From positions 62,001 to 126,000 of the forward strand of contig JACKJI010000004.1 of assembly GCA_020638035.1 (NCBI GenBank): a stretch of DNA of 64,000 bases, in the 5' to 3' direction. The notes below the pieces were generated by a model that searched no databases, was not told the origin of the DNA, and worked only from the letters and a program-made list of their open reading frames with translations. The stretch is from Hyphomicrobiaceae bacterium. GTDB taxonomy: Bacteria > Pseudomonadota > Alphaproteobacteria > Rhizobiales > Hyphomicrobiaceae. Position numbers and translations under genes: made by a program. Of this stretch, positions 1 through 9,030 are shown one piece after another. Within the stretch, counting starts at the first letter, position 1; each line of letters starts with the position of its first letter.

Positions 1-55
1 CAAGTGCGAATAGCCTTGGCCGAAGCCCTGTGCGGTGCTCGACGCTCTTGGCCGA

Positions 56-757
56 TCAACCGTGATGGCCGGTGCGGCGTCCGCGCAGGCGGATGTAGAG
101 GGCGCCCTCTCCGCCGTGGTGGAGGGCCGCCGTCGTGTAGCTGACGACGAGTGGCCGCAAATCTGGTTCTGCCAACCAGCGCGGAACGGCGCGGCGCAGG
201 ATGCCGCGTTCATGCCCCGCATAATACGGCTCGCCGGCTGCCTGCTCGGCACTGCTCGCCACCCGGCCTTTTCCGGTGATTACGAGCACCCAGCGCAGCC
301 CGCGGCCCTGACATCCATGCAGGAAGGCGCGCAACGCGCCGTGCGCCTCGTCCTGGCGCATGCCGTGCAGATCGATGCGCGCTTCGATCTCGATCCGGCC
401 TGAACGGATGCGGCGCACCGCCTTGCGGTCGAAGTCTGCCAGTGGCGGCGTACGCTGGCGGGTCGGATGAGGCTGCGGCGGCGGAGCGCCGCGCGCGGCT
501 GATTTCGCGTACTCGGCCGTTCCCGGCGAAGGTTCTGAATGCGCGATCTCGGACCGCAATCGGCTCTCCAGCCGCGATACCGGATCAGCCGCATTGCAAC
601 CGGCGATGTCGGAGCCCTCGGCCAAGACCGGCACGCGCGATTTGGAGCGGCGGGATCGAGGTACGGTCCGTGCCACGTGTTCCCAAAGCGCCTGGTCCTC
701 GACGCTGACATGCCTCGAGCGGCGCGGCGGCGGGGATTCCCCGTCGCCGACGGTCAT
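56..757 (-). CDS. Smr-domain protein (Smr/MutS family)
   Basis: 233 aa. The C-terminal half (about residues 115-230) is a Smr domain, with the DLHG motif at residues 129-132 and the TGKG motif at 161-164; both are signatures of the MutS2-type Smr nuclease/nucleic-acid-binding fold. The first 110 residues are basic, Pro/Arg-rich and probably disordered. Stand-alone Smr proteins in alphaproteobacteria are nicking endonuclease-like but their cellular role is unsettled. Its ATG overlaps the stop of mltA by four bases (ATGA), so the two are translationally coupled. The protein is complete, ending 55 bases from the window edge. Confidence 0.85.
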   Translation of the reverse strand: MTVGDGESPPPRRSRHVSVEDQALWEHVARTVPRSRRSKSRVPVLAEGSDIAGCNAADPVSRLESRLRSEIAHSEPSPGTAEYAKSAARGAPPPQPHPTRQRTPPLADFDRKAVRRIRSGRIEIEARIDLHGMRQDEAHGALRAFLHGCQGRGLRWVLVITGKGRVASSAEQAAGEPYYAGHERGILRRAVPRWLAEPDLRPLVVSYTTAALHHGGEGALYIRLRGRRTGHHG

Positions 758-2235
758 TGCCGGGCCTGGCGGATGAGCGGCGGCGTGCCCGCTTCGATAA
801 CGGGGCCATGCATCTCTGTGCGCGGGAGAAGCACGTAGAATGTTCCGGCGTGCTTGGTGATACCGGCGCAGCGCCCGGCCTTGGTGCCCGATCCACAGTA
901 GATGTCGCCGCGCTCGGGGCCGCGAATGGCGGAGCCGACGTCCTGCGCGATCATCAGGCGCTGCCAGGGCCGCTTGTCTGCGGTGAGGTGCGTGATATCG
1001 GGTGCTGCGACATAAACCGGTGTGCCGATCGCATGATAGCGCGTGTCGACCGCGAGACTGCGTCCGGGAGTCAACGGGATCTCCAGAACACCCATCGCGC
1101 TTTCGGCTTGCTCCCCCTGCAATTCGCGGAAGAAGACGTAAGAGCGGTTCTGCCAGAGAACGTCGCGCATTTTGTCCGGGTTGTTGCGCAACCAGACCTT
1201 CAGCGCCTGCATCGACATGCGATCGGCCGGGAACCAGCCCTTGTCGATCAGATAGCGGCCAATCGAAGTGTAGGGATGACCGTTCTTGCCGTCGTAGGTG
1301 ACGCGGACGTGTGTGCCGTCCGGCAGCGCGATGCGCCCCGACCCTTGGATCTGCATGAAGAACAGCTCGACGGGGTCCTTGAGGTACAATAGTTCGAGCT
1401 GCTGGCCGGCGAGCGCGCCTTCCTCGATCTGCTGGCGGGTCGGGAACGCTTCCCAGCCTGCGTAGGTTTTGCGCGCATGGGTGAGCTTGTCGGCTTTGGC
1501 GCCGCGCTCGGATTCCGCGACAAGGTTGATAAGATCGGTCGGGCGGCGCAGCACTGGCGTCTTGTAGGTTGCATCGCGCTCGCGCGAGCCTTCGATGACC
1601 GGCTCATAGTAGCCCGTCAGCATCCCCTTCGGACCGTCATGTACGACACGATGGGGTGTGAAATGACTTTCGAAGAATGCGCGGGCACTGGCGCGCGTCG
1701 ACTTGCGCTCGAGGAGGCGAGCGGCGTCCTCGCAGGCACTGAGCAGTCCAGGCGCTGGCGCAGTACTGCCGGTGCGACTGCCTCCACGCACGGCAGCGAG
1801 CACGCGCTCGCAGGACTTACCGAAGGTCTTCAGCGCCGCCAGATGATCGTCCTCGGACCAAGCGGGCAAGCCGGAGTAGGCAACCGGCTCATAGGAAACC
1901 GCGGCGGACGAGCTCGAGGCTTGTGTGGCGGGTTGAGGGGCGGCGTCTTTCACCATGGCTTTCGCTGCATCATCCGAGCGCGTGGCCTTCAAGATCTGGG
2001 GCATGGCGAAGCGCGAAATGCCTCTCAGCGGTGCGGTGGCTTCGGCTTCAGATGTCGCCGTATCGGTCGCGCTCGCATCGAGAACAGGCATCGATACCAG
2101 CGCGAGCACGGCAAACGCGCCTGATGCCGCCGTTCGCAGGGAACCCCACGTCCGTAACGCGCAGCGGATGTCACCAATTGCGGTGCCCAGATCCCCCAAT
2201 CCAGAGCGGCGAAAGAATTCGCATCGCGCCTGCAT
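754..2235 (-). CDS. mltA: membrane-bound lytic murein transglycosylase A
   Basis: 493 aa. The central region carries MltA features such as a GYYEP motif and a C-terminal 3D (barwin-like) domain with the signature QDVGSAIRGPERGDIYCGSG near residue 430. The family cleaves the beta-1,4 bond between MurNAc and GlcNAc, leaving 1,6-anhydro-MurNAc, in the periplasm. A hydrophobic segment at about residues 37-56 looks like a signal sequence, but no obvious lipobox Cys follows, so outer-membrane lipidation is not evident. The start is uncertain because the signal is preceded by about 35 atypical residues with no other ATG. It is followed directly by smr with a four-base overlap. Confidence 0.9.
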   Translation of the reverse strand: MQARCEFFRRSGLGDLGTAIGDIRCALRTWGSLRTAASGAFAVLALVSMPVLDASATDTATSEAEATAPLRGISRFAMPQILKATRSDDAAKAMVKDAAPQPATQASSSSAAVSYEPVAYSGLPAWSEDDHLAALKTFGKSCERVLAAVRGGSRTGSTAPAPGLLSACEDAARLLERKSTRASARAFFESHFTPHRVVHDGPKGMLTGYYEPVIEGSRERDATYKTPVLRRPTDLINLVAESERGAKADKLTHARKTYAGWEAFPTRQQIEEGALAGQQLELLYLKDPVELFFMQIQGSGRIALPDGTHVRVTYDGKNGHPYTSIGRYLIDKGWFPADRMSMQALKVWLRNNPDKMRDVLWQNRSYVFFRELQGEQAESAMGVLEIPLTPGRSLAVDTRYHAIGTPVYVAAPDITHLTADKRPWQRLMIAQDVGSAIRGPERGDIYCGSGTKAGRCAGITKHAGTFYVLLPRTEMHGPVIEAGTPPLIRQARQ

Positions 2236-2405
2236 GAGCGCAATCCCCCAGCATCGTCGTCCCCATGTCCGCTTCAGGCGCCGAATGCCCCCATCCGGCT
2301 TGCCTGCAACGCGGACGCCCCTTGCCGGCCTGCATCTTCCTACATGCAGGCCAGAACGGGCTCGGCCAACAGTCTAGAACACGACGGCGATTTGGGGAAC
2401 CGCGA

Positions 2406-3155
2406 TCACGCCGCGTGCTGGGTCGCGACGAGCTTCCAGTTTGGGTTCATGCGGGCCCGCGCGCTCGAAACGTCGCGGCTGAACGTCCAGCGGTCCGTTA
2501 CCTCGGTCACCGTCTGTGGATCGCCAGCGATTACTGTGCCGGTCTTGTCACGCGTCGCAGAAATGAGCTGGCTCACGAACTTGACGGTCACACTGGCGAT
2601 GCCGTCATTTTCCTCCGCGTCGATGATATCGGCCTTGGAAATGCCGACGAACGACTGGTCGATCTGCTCGCCACGCTGTTCGCGGTCGCCGATCACCGAC
2701 TGGAAGCTATCGAAAACCTCCCGGCTCAAAAGATCCCGAAGAAGCTTGCGATTGCCCTCGGCAAAGGCCGTGACGATCAGCTCATAGGCCTGCTTGGCGC
2801 CCTTGAGGAATTGCTCCGGATCGAAATTAGAATCGACCTTGAAAATGTCGCGCAGCCCGCGCTCCACCTCTCGGTTGGAACCGGCAGCCGCTCTTATCCG
2901 TTCCTCGACCTCCGCGACAACGAGACTGGCTTCGCCGGGCGCCGGGCCCGGCTGCGGCTCACCCCGCTGCGGCAGAGTGACCACCTTGTCGTGGGCCGCA
3001 CCCTGAGCTGCAGCACGGCTCTGCTCGGCGCGATAGCGCTCCATGCGCGCGTCGTCCTCATCGGTACGACGTCCTAGAACGCTGCGCAGCTTGATGATGA
3101 CGACAACCGCCACAATCAGCGAAATCAGGGTGATAAGATCGATTCTTCCGTCCAT
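2406..3155 (-). CDS. Tim44-like domain protein (TimA-type)
   Basis: 249 aa. A single N-terminal membrane segment (residues about 6-25) is followed by a charged linker with Ala/Gln-rich sequence and a C-terminal Tim44-like domain (about residues 105-245), recognisable from the FDPEQFLKGAKQAYELI stretch. Alphaproteobacterial Tim44 homologues (TimA) are inner-membrane-anchored relatives of the mitochondrial import-motor subunit; their bacterial job is not well defined. It lies upstream of mltA on the same strand with a 170-base gap. Its neighbours on the other side, fxsA and secB, run the opposite way. The secB-timA neighbourhood is typical of Hyphomicrobiales. Confidence 0.85.
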   Translation of the reverse strand: MDGRIDLITLISLIVAVVVIIKLRSVLGRRTDEDDARMERYRAEQSRAAAQGAAHDKVVTLPQRGEPQPGPAPGEASLVVAEVEERIRAAAGSNREVERGLRDIFKVDSNFDPEQFLKGAKQAYELIVTAFAEGNRKLLRDLLSREVFDSFQSVIGDREQRGEQIDQSFVGISKADIIDAEENDGIASVTVKFVSQLISATRDKTGTVIAGDPQTVTEVTDRWTFSRDVSSARARMNPNWKLVATQHAA

Positions 3156-3610
3156 AGACGTGCTTTCGAAGGTAAATGAGCAAGAAGGCGCACCACCGCA
3201 TGTAGACGCCCGGGCGGCTGAGGTCCAGACCCGCGTTTGTTCAGGGTCACCGACTGGCCATTTCGCTGGCCTGTGCCGCCAAAGATCGTTGGTCTCGCGG
3301 CCAACTTAGGGCACAAACAGCGGCAAGCCAACTGAAGCTGCGTGACGATGTGGGACAATGTGGGCGCCCACAGGACGTGATCAACCATCTCAGACGAAGT
3401 CCGGCCGATACCAGACAACCGCTCGTCTCACCTGGGGACGGCAGTCGATCTGCTCAAGGGGGCAGGATGCGAAATGGGGCCGAGAAGCCAAGGAAGATGC
3501 CACCAAGCGCGCACGACTGGATATGGCATGGTAACCGCCCGACGGGATCGGGCCGCGGTGCGGCCGACGTGCCCGGCCGATCCCGCTCGCTGATACGGTA
3601 GGCTTAAGCC
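3156..3610. other. intergenic region between timA-like gene and fxsA
   Basis: About 455 bases separate two divergent genes. I see no credible coding sequence. The stretch should hold both promoters. One 14-base perfect palindrome, TGTGGGCGCCCACA at 3359-3372, is a possible protein-binding site, but I cannot link it to a regulator. Confidence 0.4.
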
Positions 3611-4195
3611 ATGCAAAGCCAGATCCGCGCCATACTTCTCCTGGTGTTCATCGCGATCCCGCTCCTGGAAATCGCGCTGCTGATCAAGATCGGCCAGGCC
3701 ATAGGTTTCTGGGCCACCATTGCCATGGTTATCGGCTCAGCCGTGCTCGGCACCTGGCTTTTGCACAAGCAAGGGATGGAAACACTTCGGCGCGTGCTGA
3801 CGGCAATGGACGACGGCAAACCTCCGGTCGAGCCGGTATTGCAGGGTTTTCTTCTGCTCAGCGCAGGCCTGCTGCTGCTGACCCCAGGAATCCTGACTGA
3901 TGCTCTCGGCCTGATCCTGCTGATCCCGCCCGTGCGCGAGCTCATCGTGCGCTATGGCCTGAAGAGGCTGTTTGTCGTCACGGTCAGCGGGCGAAGCCGG
4001 CGTTCCGGACCAGCAGCAGACGCGACCCGACCGGACGTCTTCAGTGAAGCGGAGGATACAGGTCCGCGCGGGCCGGCAGGCCCGGAGACGCGAGAGCCTC
4101 GACAGCGATCACCGCTTGGCGGCGGGCCAGTCATCGAAGGTGAATTCGAGCGGTTGGAGGAGCGCACGATCGATCCCCGCCGAACCAAGAAATGA
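3611..4195 (+). CDS. fxsA: FxsA family membrane protein
   Basis: 194 aa. Residues 1-130 match the FxsA (cytoplasmic membrane protein) layout: a short first helix, a second helix with the IGSAVLGTWLLHKQG stretch, and a helix pair around LLSAGLLLLTPGILTDALG, the family hallmark. The last 60 residues are hydrophilic and Pro/Arg-rich. In E. coli FxsA overproduction relieves F-plasmid exclusion of phage T7; the general function is unknown. It runs rightward, toward oriC, with secB following about 150 bases later. Confidence 0.88.
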   Translation: MQSQIRAILLLVFIAIPLLEIALLIKIGQAIGFWATIAMVIGSAVLGTWLLHKQGMETLRRVLTAMDDGKPPVEPVLQGFLLLSAGLLLLTPGILTDALGLILLIPPVRELIVRYGLKRLFVVTVSGRSRRSGPAADATRPDVFSEAEDTGPRGPAGPETREPRQRSPLGGGPVIEGEFERLEERTIDPRRTKK

Positions 4196-4345
4196 GGACC
4201 CAGCGTCCGGCTTCAATAACTATCCGTAAAGGGTGTCCCCCGTCTCCATGTGCAATTGCGCACCGGACGCGACCATGATAGCCACCCGATGAACTTTCAG
4301 GGACCCGGCGCAAGCCCATATTTCAATACAGAACGGCAGATCACC

Positions 4346-4888
4346 ATGGCGGACGGCACAGACGGTACGAACGGCAATGGCGCAGCAACCGCGGCAGGCC
4401 AGGACAAGGACGGCGGGGCACCGATCCAGGTGCAGATCGTCGGCCAGTACATCAAGGATCTGTCGTTCGAGAACCCGAATGTCGACAAGTTGATGGGCAC
4501 CGGGCCTGGCGAAAGTCCCCACATTCAGCTCGAGGTCACCGTCGACGCGCGTGTGGCCGACAAGAAAAACAACGTCTACGAGAGCGCGATTCAGTTCCGC
4601 GCTCATGCGACGAGCAAGATCGGCACGATCTACCAGCTCGAAGTCGAATATGCCGGCCTCTTCCGGCTCCAGAACCTGCCTGAACAAACGATGGAGCCGT
4701 TCCTGCTGGTGAACTGTCCTGCGCTGCTATTCCCCTTCTTGCGGCGCCTGCTTGCCGACATCACGCGGGAAGGCGGCTTCCCGCCGCTGCTGCTCGATCC
4801 GATCGATTTCGGTGCGCTTTATGCGCGGCGCCTGCAGGAAAAGCAGGCCGGAAAGAGCGGCAAGGGCAAGGATGTGAGCAAGTCCTAA
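4346..4888 (+). CDS. secB: protein-export chaperone SecB
   Basis: 180 aa from the ATG at 4346; an in-frame longer reading frame begins at 4250, but only the sequence from MADGTDGTNG onward looks like SecB. Family features are the QYIKDLSFENPN stretch near residue 33 and the conserved VNCPALLFPFLRRLLADITR stretch near residue 130. SecB is a cytosolic tetrameric chaperone that keeps preproteins unfolded and delivers them to SecA. The N-terminal 25 residues are Gly/Ala/Asp-rich, as is usual in alphaproteobacteria. It converges with dnaQ, leaving only 18 bases between the stop codons. Confidence 0.95.
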   Translation: MADGTDGTNGNGAATAAGQDKDGGAPIQVQIVGQYIKDLSFENPNVDKLMGTGPGESPHIQLEVTVDARVADKKNNVYESAIQFRAHATSKIGTIYQLEVEYAGLFRLQNLPEQTMEPFLLVNCPALLFPFLRRLLADITREGGFPPLLLDPIDFGALYARRLQEKQAGKSGKGKDVSKS

Positions 4889-4906
4889 GACGCTTAGTGC
4901 GCGTCG

Positions 4907-5623
4907 TCAGCTGACTTTTTCCGGCAAGTATTTGAGCCAGATCGGGCTGCCACCGCCGAGTGTTTCCACGAATGCCCGGTGGGCAGCCTTCATTTCCTGC
5001 GTGACGCGAGGGGGAAGCGGCGCAGGCCGCTGAGCGGCCTGACGCGGCCCGCGGCGGCCACCACGTTCAAGCGACTGGCGCTCGGTCGTGTCGGCGAGAA
5101 CGAGTGTCGCCTGCCGTTCGCCCAGAAGCTCGATATAGACATCGGCTAGCAGAAGCGAATCCATCAACGCGCCGTGCTTGATGCGTTGGGAATTGTCGAT
5201 TCCGTAGCGCTTGCAGAGCGCGTCCAGCGAATTGGGACCGGCAGGGTGCTTGCGACGCGCCAATTGCAGCGTATCGACCACGCGATCCATGGTGATGGCT
5301 GCCAACTGCAAGCGCGCCAGCTCTGCGTTGAGGAAACCGACGTCGAATGTTGCGTTGTGGATCACCAGCGGATCATCAGCGATGAAATCGAGGAAGTCCT
5401 GAGCGACTGCCTTGAATACCGGCTTATCGAGCAAGAACTGAGTCGACAGGCCGTGCACATCCTCTGCCTCCTTGGGAACGTCACGTTCGGGATTGATGTA
5501 GACGTGATATTCGCGCCCGGTCGGAATACGGTTGATGAGTTCGATGCAGCCGATCTCGATGAGGCGATCGCCGCGGTTCGCGTTGAGGCCAGTCGTTTCA
5601 GTATCGAGTACGATCTCGCGCAT
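4907..5623 (-). CDS. dnaQ: DNA polymerase III subunit epsilon (proofreading exonuclease)
   Basis: 238 aa. DnaQ-type 3'-5' exonuclease with DEDDh motifs: Exo I is DTET at residues 7-10, Exo II is HNATFDVGFLN, and Exo III has HGALMDSLLLADVY, supplying the catalytic His and last Asp. The C-terminal tail (about residues 185-238) should contact the polymerase alpha subunit. It proofreads replication errors in the replisome core. It is the last gene of the leftward run ppsR-maf-aroE-coaE-dnaQ and lies 37 bases downstream of coaE. Confidence 0.95.
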   Translation of the reverse strand: MREIVLDTETTGLNANRGDRLIEIGCIELINRIPTGREYHVYINPERDVPKEAEDVHGLSTQFLLDKPVFKAVAQDFLDFIADDPLVIHNATFDVGFLNAELARLQLAAITMDRVVDTLQLARRKHPAGPNSLDALCKRYGIDNSQRIKHGALMDSLLLADVYIELLGERQATLVLADTTERQSLERGGRRGPRQAAQRPAPLPPRVTQEMKAAHRAFVETLGGGSPIWLKYLPEKVS

Positions 5624-5660
5624 ACGTGGGGCTTCCTCGACGAGTTCCTTGCCGAACAGT

Positions 5661-6281
5661 CTATGCCGGCGCCCAATGACGGTGATACGCGGTGGCGGGC
5701 CGCGTTTTCAGTGCGGCGATTATTCTATCGATTTGCACTTGCGTTTCGGAAATCGCGCCACCGGTATCCACAACGAAGTCGGCGCGGGCGCGCTTGTCTG
5801 CATCCGGCATCTGCCGCGACAAGATCTCCTCAAGCTTCTGCGGCGTCATTCCAGGGCGGGCGAGAACACGTTGGCGCTGCTCTTCAGGCGATGCGCTGAG
5901 AACGATGCTCAGATCGCACAGCCGATCGCCACCCGTCTCGAACAGCAATGGTATCTCAAGCACAGCCATCGCTGCACCTGAAGCGAACTGCGTGCGCAGG
6001 AACTCGCGTTCCATATCGCGGACCAGCGGATGGATCATGGCCTCCAGCCGCCTGAAGCCATCCGGCGAAGCAACGAGGGCCATGAGCAGTTTGGCACGAT
6101 CGACGATTCCGCCTTGCGTCGTGCCGGGAAAGGCGTCCTCGATGAGCGGAACCGCCGCTCCTGAATAGAGATCGTGAACAGCGGCATCGGCATCAAACAC
6201 CGCAATTCCAAGTTCTCGAAGATGCGCCGCGGCGGTCGATTTGCCCATTCCGATGGAGCCTGTCAGTCCGATCACCAGCAT
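5661..6281 (-). CDS. coaE: dephospho-CoA kinase
   Basis: 206 aa. The N-terminal P-loop GLTGSIGMGKSTAA starts at residue 5 and is the CoaE form of Walker A. Further family features are the DADAAVHDLY stretch and VLEIPLLFETG near the middle. The enzyme phosphorylates the 3'-hydroxyl of dephospho-CoA, the last step of coenzyme A synthesis. Its ATG shares one base with the aroE stop (TGATG), so translation is likely coupled. CoaA, the first CoA-pathway enzyme, is also in this window at 19901. Confidence 0.95.
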   Translation of the reverse strand: MLVIGLTGSIGMGKSTAAAHLRELGIAVFDADAAVHDLYSGAAVPLIEDAFPGTTQGGIVDRAKLLMALVASPDGFRRLEAMIHPLVRDMEREFLRTQFASGAAMAVLEIPLLFETGGDRLCDLSIVLSASPEEQRQRVLARPGMTPQKLEEILSRQMPDADKRARADFVVDTGGAISETQVQIDRIIAALKTRPATAYHRHWAPA

Positions 6282-7114
6282 CAGGCGGCAGCCTCCAAGT
6301 CGGAGACGATCAGCGCGCGCAAATCTGGCGTCACCTCAGGACGCGTGCCGAACCATTTCTCGAATCCGGGGACCGCCTGATGCAACAGCATGCCGAGACC
6401 ATCGACTGTGCGCAGTCCACGCGCCTGCGCCTGTTTCAGAAGACCGGTTTGAAGCGGGACATAGACGATATCGGACACGACAGTGCGATCATCGACATGT
6501 GCCAAGTCCATATCCAGAGTGCCATCGCCCTTCATGCCGATGGTCGTCGTGTTGACGACAACACACGCATCGCGAGCGGCATCGGATCGTGCGGACCAAT
6601 CGACGACCTTCACACGCGGACCGAAGTGCTCCGCGAGTGCTTCGGCGCGTGCGATCGTGCGGTTGGCGACACGGATCGTGCCCACTCCCGCTTCGAGGAA
6701 GCCATATGCAATGGCGCGTGCAGCGCCGCCGGCGCCAAGAACCAGCACTGGCCTGTCGCGCTCATTCCAGTCGGGAACGGTCGTCGTCAGATGAGTCATG
6801 AAGCCATACGTGTCGGTGTTGGCGGCACAGATCCGACTGTCGTCCAGCCAGATCGTATTGGCGGCGCCCACGGCCACGGCGGAGGCGTCCTTCTCGGTTG
6901 CCGTCTGGTAGGCAATCTCCTTCAGCGGCACTGTGACGTTGCAGCCGACGTAACCCGCGCAATCCAGTCCCTCGAGAAAGGCTTTTGCATCCTCGGGTCT
7001 GACCGCGACTTTCTCGTAGCTGCCGCTGATACCGAGCTGTTTGAGCCAATACCCATGGATCAACGGAGAGCGCGAATGCGTGATGGGCCAGCCGATGACA
7101 CAGGCTTTGCGCAT
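6281..7114 (-). CDS. aroE: shikimate dehydrogenase (NADP+)
   Basis: 277 aa. The substrate-binding SRSPLIH motif is at residues 14-20 and the catalytic lysine is in NVTVPLKE (K65). The NADP Rossmann loop VLGAGGAARA lies near the middle. It reduces 3-dehydroshikimate to shikimate in aromatic amino acid synthesis. It is 26 bases downstream of maf and overlaps coaE by one base, inside the leftward operon that begins with ppsR. This maf-aroE-coaE-dnaQ order is widely conserved in Hyphomicrobiales. Confidence 0.95.
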   Translation of the reverse strand: MRKACVIGWPITHSRSPLIHGYWLKQLGISGSYEKVAVRPEDAKAFLEGLDCAGYVGCNVTVPLKEIAYQTATEKDASAVAVGAANTIWLDDSRICAANTDTYGFMTHLTTTVPDWNERDRPVLVLGAGGAARAIAYGFLEAGVGTIRVANRTIARAEALAEHFGPRVKVVDWSARSDAARDACVVVNTTTIGMKGDGTLDMDLAHVDDRTVVSDIVYVPLQTGLLKQAQARGLRTVDGLGMLLHQAVPGFEKWFGTRPEVTPDLRALIVSDLEAAA

Positions 7115-7140
7115 ATCAGTTCCGGTCCTCGTTATTGTGC

Positions 7141-7764
7141 TCAGCTCAACAAAATGTTGCGGGCGCGCAGCTCAGCCAGCAACGGCAGCAACGGCATGCC
7201 GAGAACGGTGAAGTAGTCACCATCGATCGCATCGAAAAGCTGGATGCCGCGGCCTTCCAGAAGATAAGCGCCGACGCTTTCGAGAACCGCGGGCCCGGCG
7301 TGGCGCATATAGTCATCAAGAAACGCATCGGAGAAATCGCGCACATGCAGCTCTGCGGTATCGACTGTCGACCACAGCGTTTCTCCTCCAAGCGCAAGGG
7401 CCACGGCGGAATGCAGCGCGTGCGACCTACCCCGGAATGCAGCGAGCTGGCGCCGGGCTGCGGCCTCGTCCTTTGGCTTCGTGAGAAGTGCGTCACAGAA
7501 CGCCAACACCTGGTCGCCGCCGATGACGTAGGCTTCCGGATGCTGGCGGCTGACTGCTTCCGCCTTGGCGACCGCGAGGATCTCGGCGACGTCGGCCGCA
7601 TCGACCGTCAACGCGCCGCTATCATCGTAAAGAGCGGTGCGAACGGCATCCTCATCGACATCCGCCTTGACGACCGAGAAGCTGACGCCTGCCCCGTGCA
7701 GCATCACACGACGCGCGCGGCTGCCGGAGGCCAGGATGATTTCGGCGTCAAGGCGCACGCTCAC
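7141..7764 (-). CDS. maf: Maf family nucleotide pyrophosphatase
   Basis: 207 aa. The N-terminal ILASGSRARR motif is the Maf signature and contributes to the nucleotide-binding cleft; the IGGDQVL stretch supplies the conserved Asp. Maf proteins hydrolyse non-canonical or regular NTPs to NMP and pyrophosphate and have been linked to septum inhibition. The start at 7764 is a GTG that overlaps the ppsR stop by four bases (GTGA); another GTG two codons later is an alternative. Which Maf subfamily (dTTP/UTP or m7GTP) cannot be settled by eye. Confidence 0.9.
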   Translation of the reverse strand: MSVRLDAEIILASGSRARRVMLHGAGVSFSVVKADVDEDAVRTALYDDSGALTVDAADVAEILAVAKAEAVSRQHPEAYVIGGDQVLAFCDALLTKPKDEAAARRQLAAFRGRSHALHSAVALALGGETLWSTVDTAELHVRDFSDAFLDDYMRHAGPAVLESVGAYLLEGRGIQLFDAIDGDYFTVLGMPLLPLLAELRARNILLS

Positions 7765-8609
7765 ACCTCGCCGGCATCTTCCGCGCCCGCCTTCTTGTCA
7801 TGCATCAGCTTGATGATGGCCGCCGCGGTTTCCTCGACCGAACGGCGCGTGACGTCGATGACGGGCCATCCGTATCTCGCCGACAGCTTGCGCGTGTAGG
7901 TGATCTCAGCGGAGATGAGGCTACGATCCACATAGGTGTCGAGATCGCGATCAGCCATCATCATCGCCCGGTTGCGGCGGATCTCAGCAATTCTGTCTGG
8001 CGAGGCGACGAGGCAAACGACGAACGCGGAATGCGGCTCGGTCAGTCTTTTTGGCAATTCGATCTGCGGAACGAGCGGCAGGTTGGTCGTCTTGAAGCCT
8101 CGTTGCGCCAGATAGATGCTGGTGGGCGTCTTCGACGTGCGAGAAATACCCAGAATGCAGATATCTGCCTCACTCATGTTGTCGGGCAGGCGGCCGTCAT
8201 CATGCGCCATGGTAAAGTTCAGGGCGTCGATGCGCCGGAAATAGTCGGCATCGAGCACATGCTGGCCGCCGACCAGGGGCGTGCTTGCCGTACCAAGATA
8301 GCTTTCGAAAGCTTTCATGATCGGCTGGAGCACGTGCAGGCACGGGATTTTCAGTTCCCGGCAACGGCGATCAATGTCGTCAGACAGCGTCTTATTGACG
8401 ATCGTACACAGGACGATGCCCGGCGACTGCTCGATCTCCTGAAGGGCGCGGGTGAGTTGCCGCGGCGTGCGCACGAGCGGATAGACGTGTTCGATCGCGC
8501 GCGTCTCCGAGTACTGCACGGAGGCCGCCTTGGCGATCGTGGTCAACGTCTCGCCGGTCGAGTCGGAGACGAGATGTAGATGAAAGTAGCTGGGCTGAGA
8601 CTGGACCAT
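7761..8609 (-). CDS. ppsR: pyruvate,phosphate dikinase / PEP synthase regulatory protein (DUF299)
   Basis: 282 aa. The N-terminal HLVSDSTGET motif and the P-loop-like GISRTSKTPTSIYLAQRG are diagnostic of DUF299. Family members are bifunctional ADP-dependent kinase/phosphorylases that switch PPDK or PEP synthase off and on by threonine phosphorylation; which of the two is the target cannot be told here. The gene is the homologue of Rickettsia RP001, whose linkage to hemE marks the alphaproteobacterial replication origin. It is first in the leftward operon with maf. Confidence 0.93.
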   Translation of the reverse strand: MVQSQPSYFHLHLVSDSTGETLTTIAKAASVQYSETRAIEHVYPLVRTPRQLTRALQEIEQSPGIVLCTIVNKTLSDDIDRRCRELKIPCLHVLQPIMKAFESYLGTASTPLVGGQHVLDADYFRRIDALNFTMAHDDGRLPDNMSEADICILGISRTSKTPTSIYLAQRGFKTTNLPLVPQIELPKRLTEPHSAFVVCLVASPDRIAEIRRNRAMMMADRDLDTYVDRSLISAEITYTRKLSARYGWPVIDVTRRSVEETAAAIIKLMHDKKAGAEDAGEV

Positions 8610-9030
8610 GGGTGGGGGGCTGTCTGTGGATGAAAGAGGGAGTTTTCCAGTGGTGGGGCCGGGCCGGGGCGAGCGGAAGGGGTGTGCGGCTCAGTTGTCC
8701 AAGGTGATACCCACATTCGAGCCAGAACGGATGAAAAATTTTAGGATCATCCCTCCCTGGGGATCGTTGGACCATACCCGGGCAGCCGGGTGGCTCTCCC
8801 CAACATGTCAACATGACCGGGCTTGTGGCTGGTTGCACAAGTAGCTCATAACGCGAAACATATTGCCGTCTTGCGGTTCGGGTAGCGAGCGGCCACAAGA
8901 TCTGGTCAGCGGATCATGCCGATCGGTAAAGGCTGCGGACAAGATGGGGATGATCATGATATCTCCGACCTCCCCAGCCCTAAGAGAAACAGAAAAAACA
9001 AGAAGAAGATTCAATAAGATTGAAGTGTAG
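8610..9030. other. oriC: probable chromosomal replication origin (oriC)
   Basis: This gene-free 421-base interval separates divergent ppsR (RP001/DUF299) and hemE. In Caulobacter, Rickettsia and Sinorhizobium the origin lies beside hemE, so position is the main argument. Features seen: a DnaA-box-like TCATCCACA (minus strand, 8625-8633), AT-rich patches at 8733-8743 and 8981-9028 that could unwind, a direct repeat around CAACATG at 8801-8815, a small hairpin at 8776-8791, and a GANTC site at 9008-9012, the CcrM methylation sequence. Genes point away from it on both sides. Few strong DnaA boxes are visible, and no CtrA box of the TTAA-N7-TTAA type was found. Confidence 0.7.
8625..8633 (-). promoter_or_regulatory. 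DnaA-box-like 9-mer in oriC candidate
   Basis: Read on the minus strand this is TCATCCACA, one change from the consensus TTATCCACA and close to the TGATCCACA G-box of Caulobacter. It lies 16 bases upstream of the ppsR start codon. It is the best single match I found in the interval. Confidence 0.45.

Noticed and set aside
6380..7216. Open frame of 278 codons antisense to aroE
   Set aside because: aroE is clearly real, with complete catalytic motifs; the antisense translation has none.
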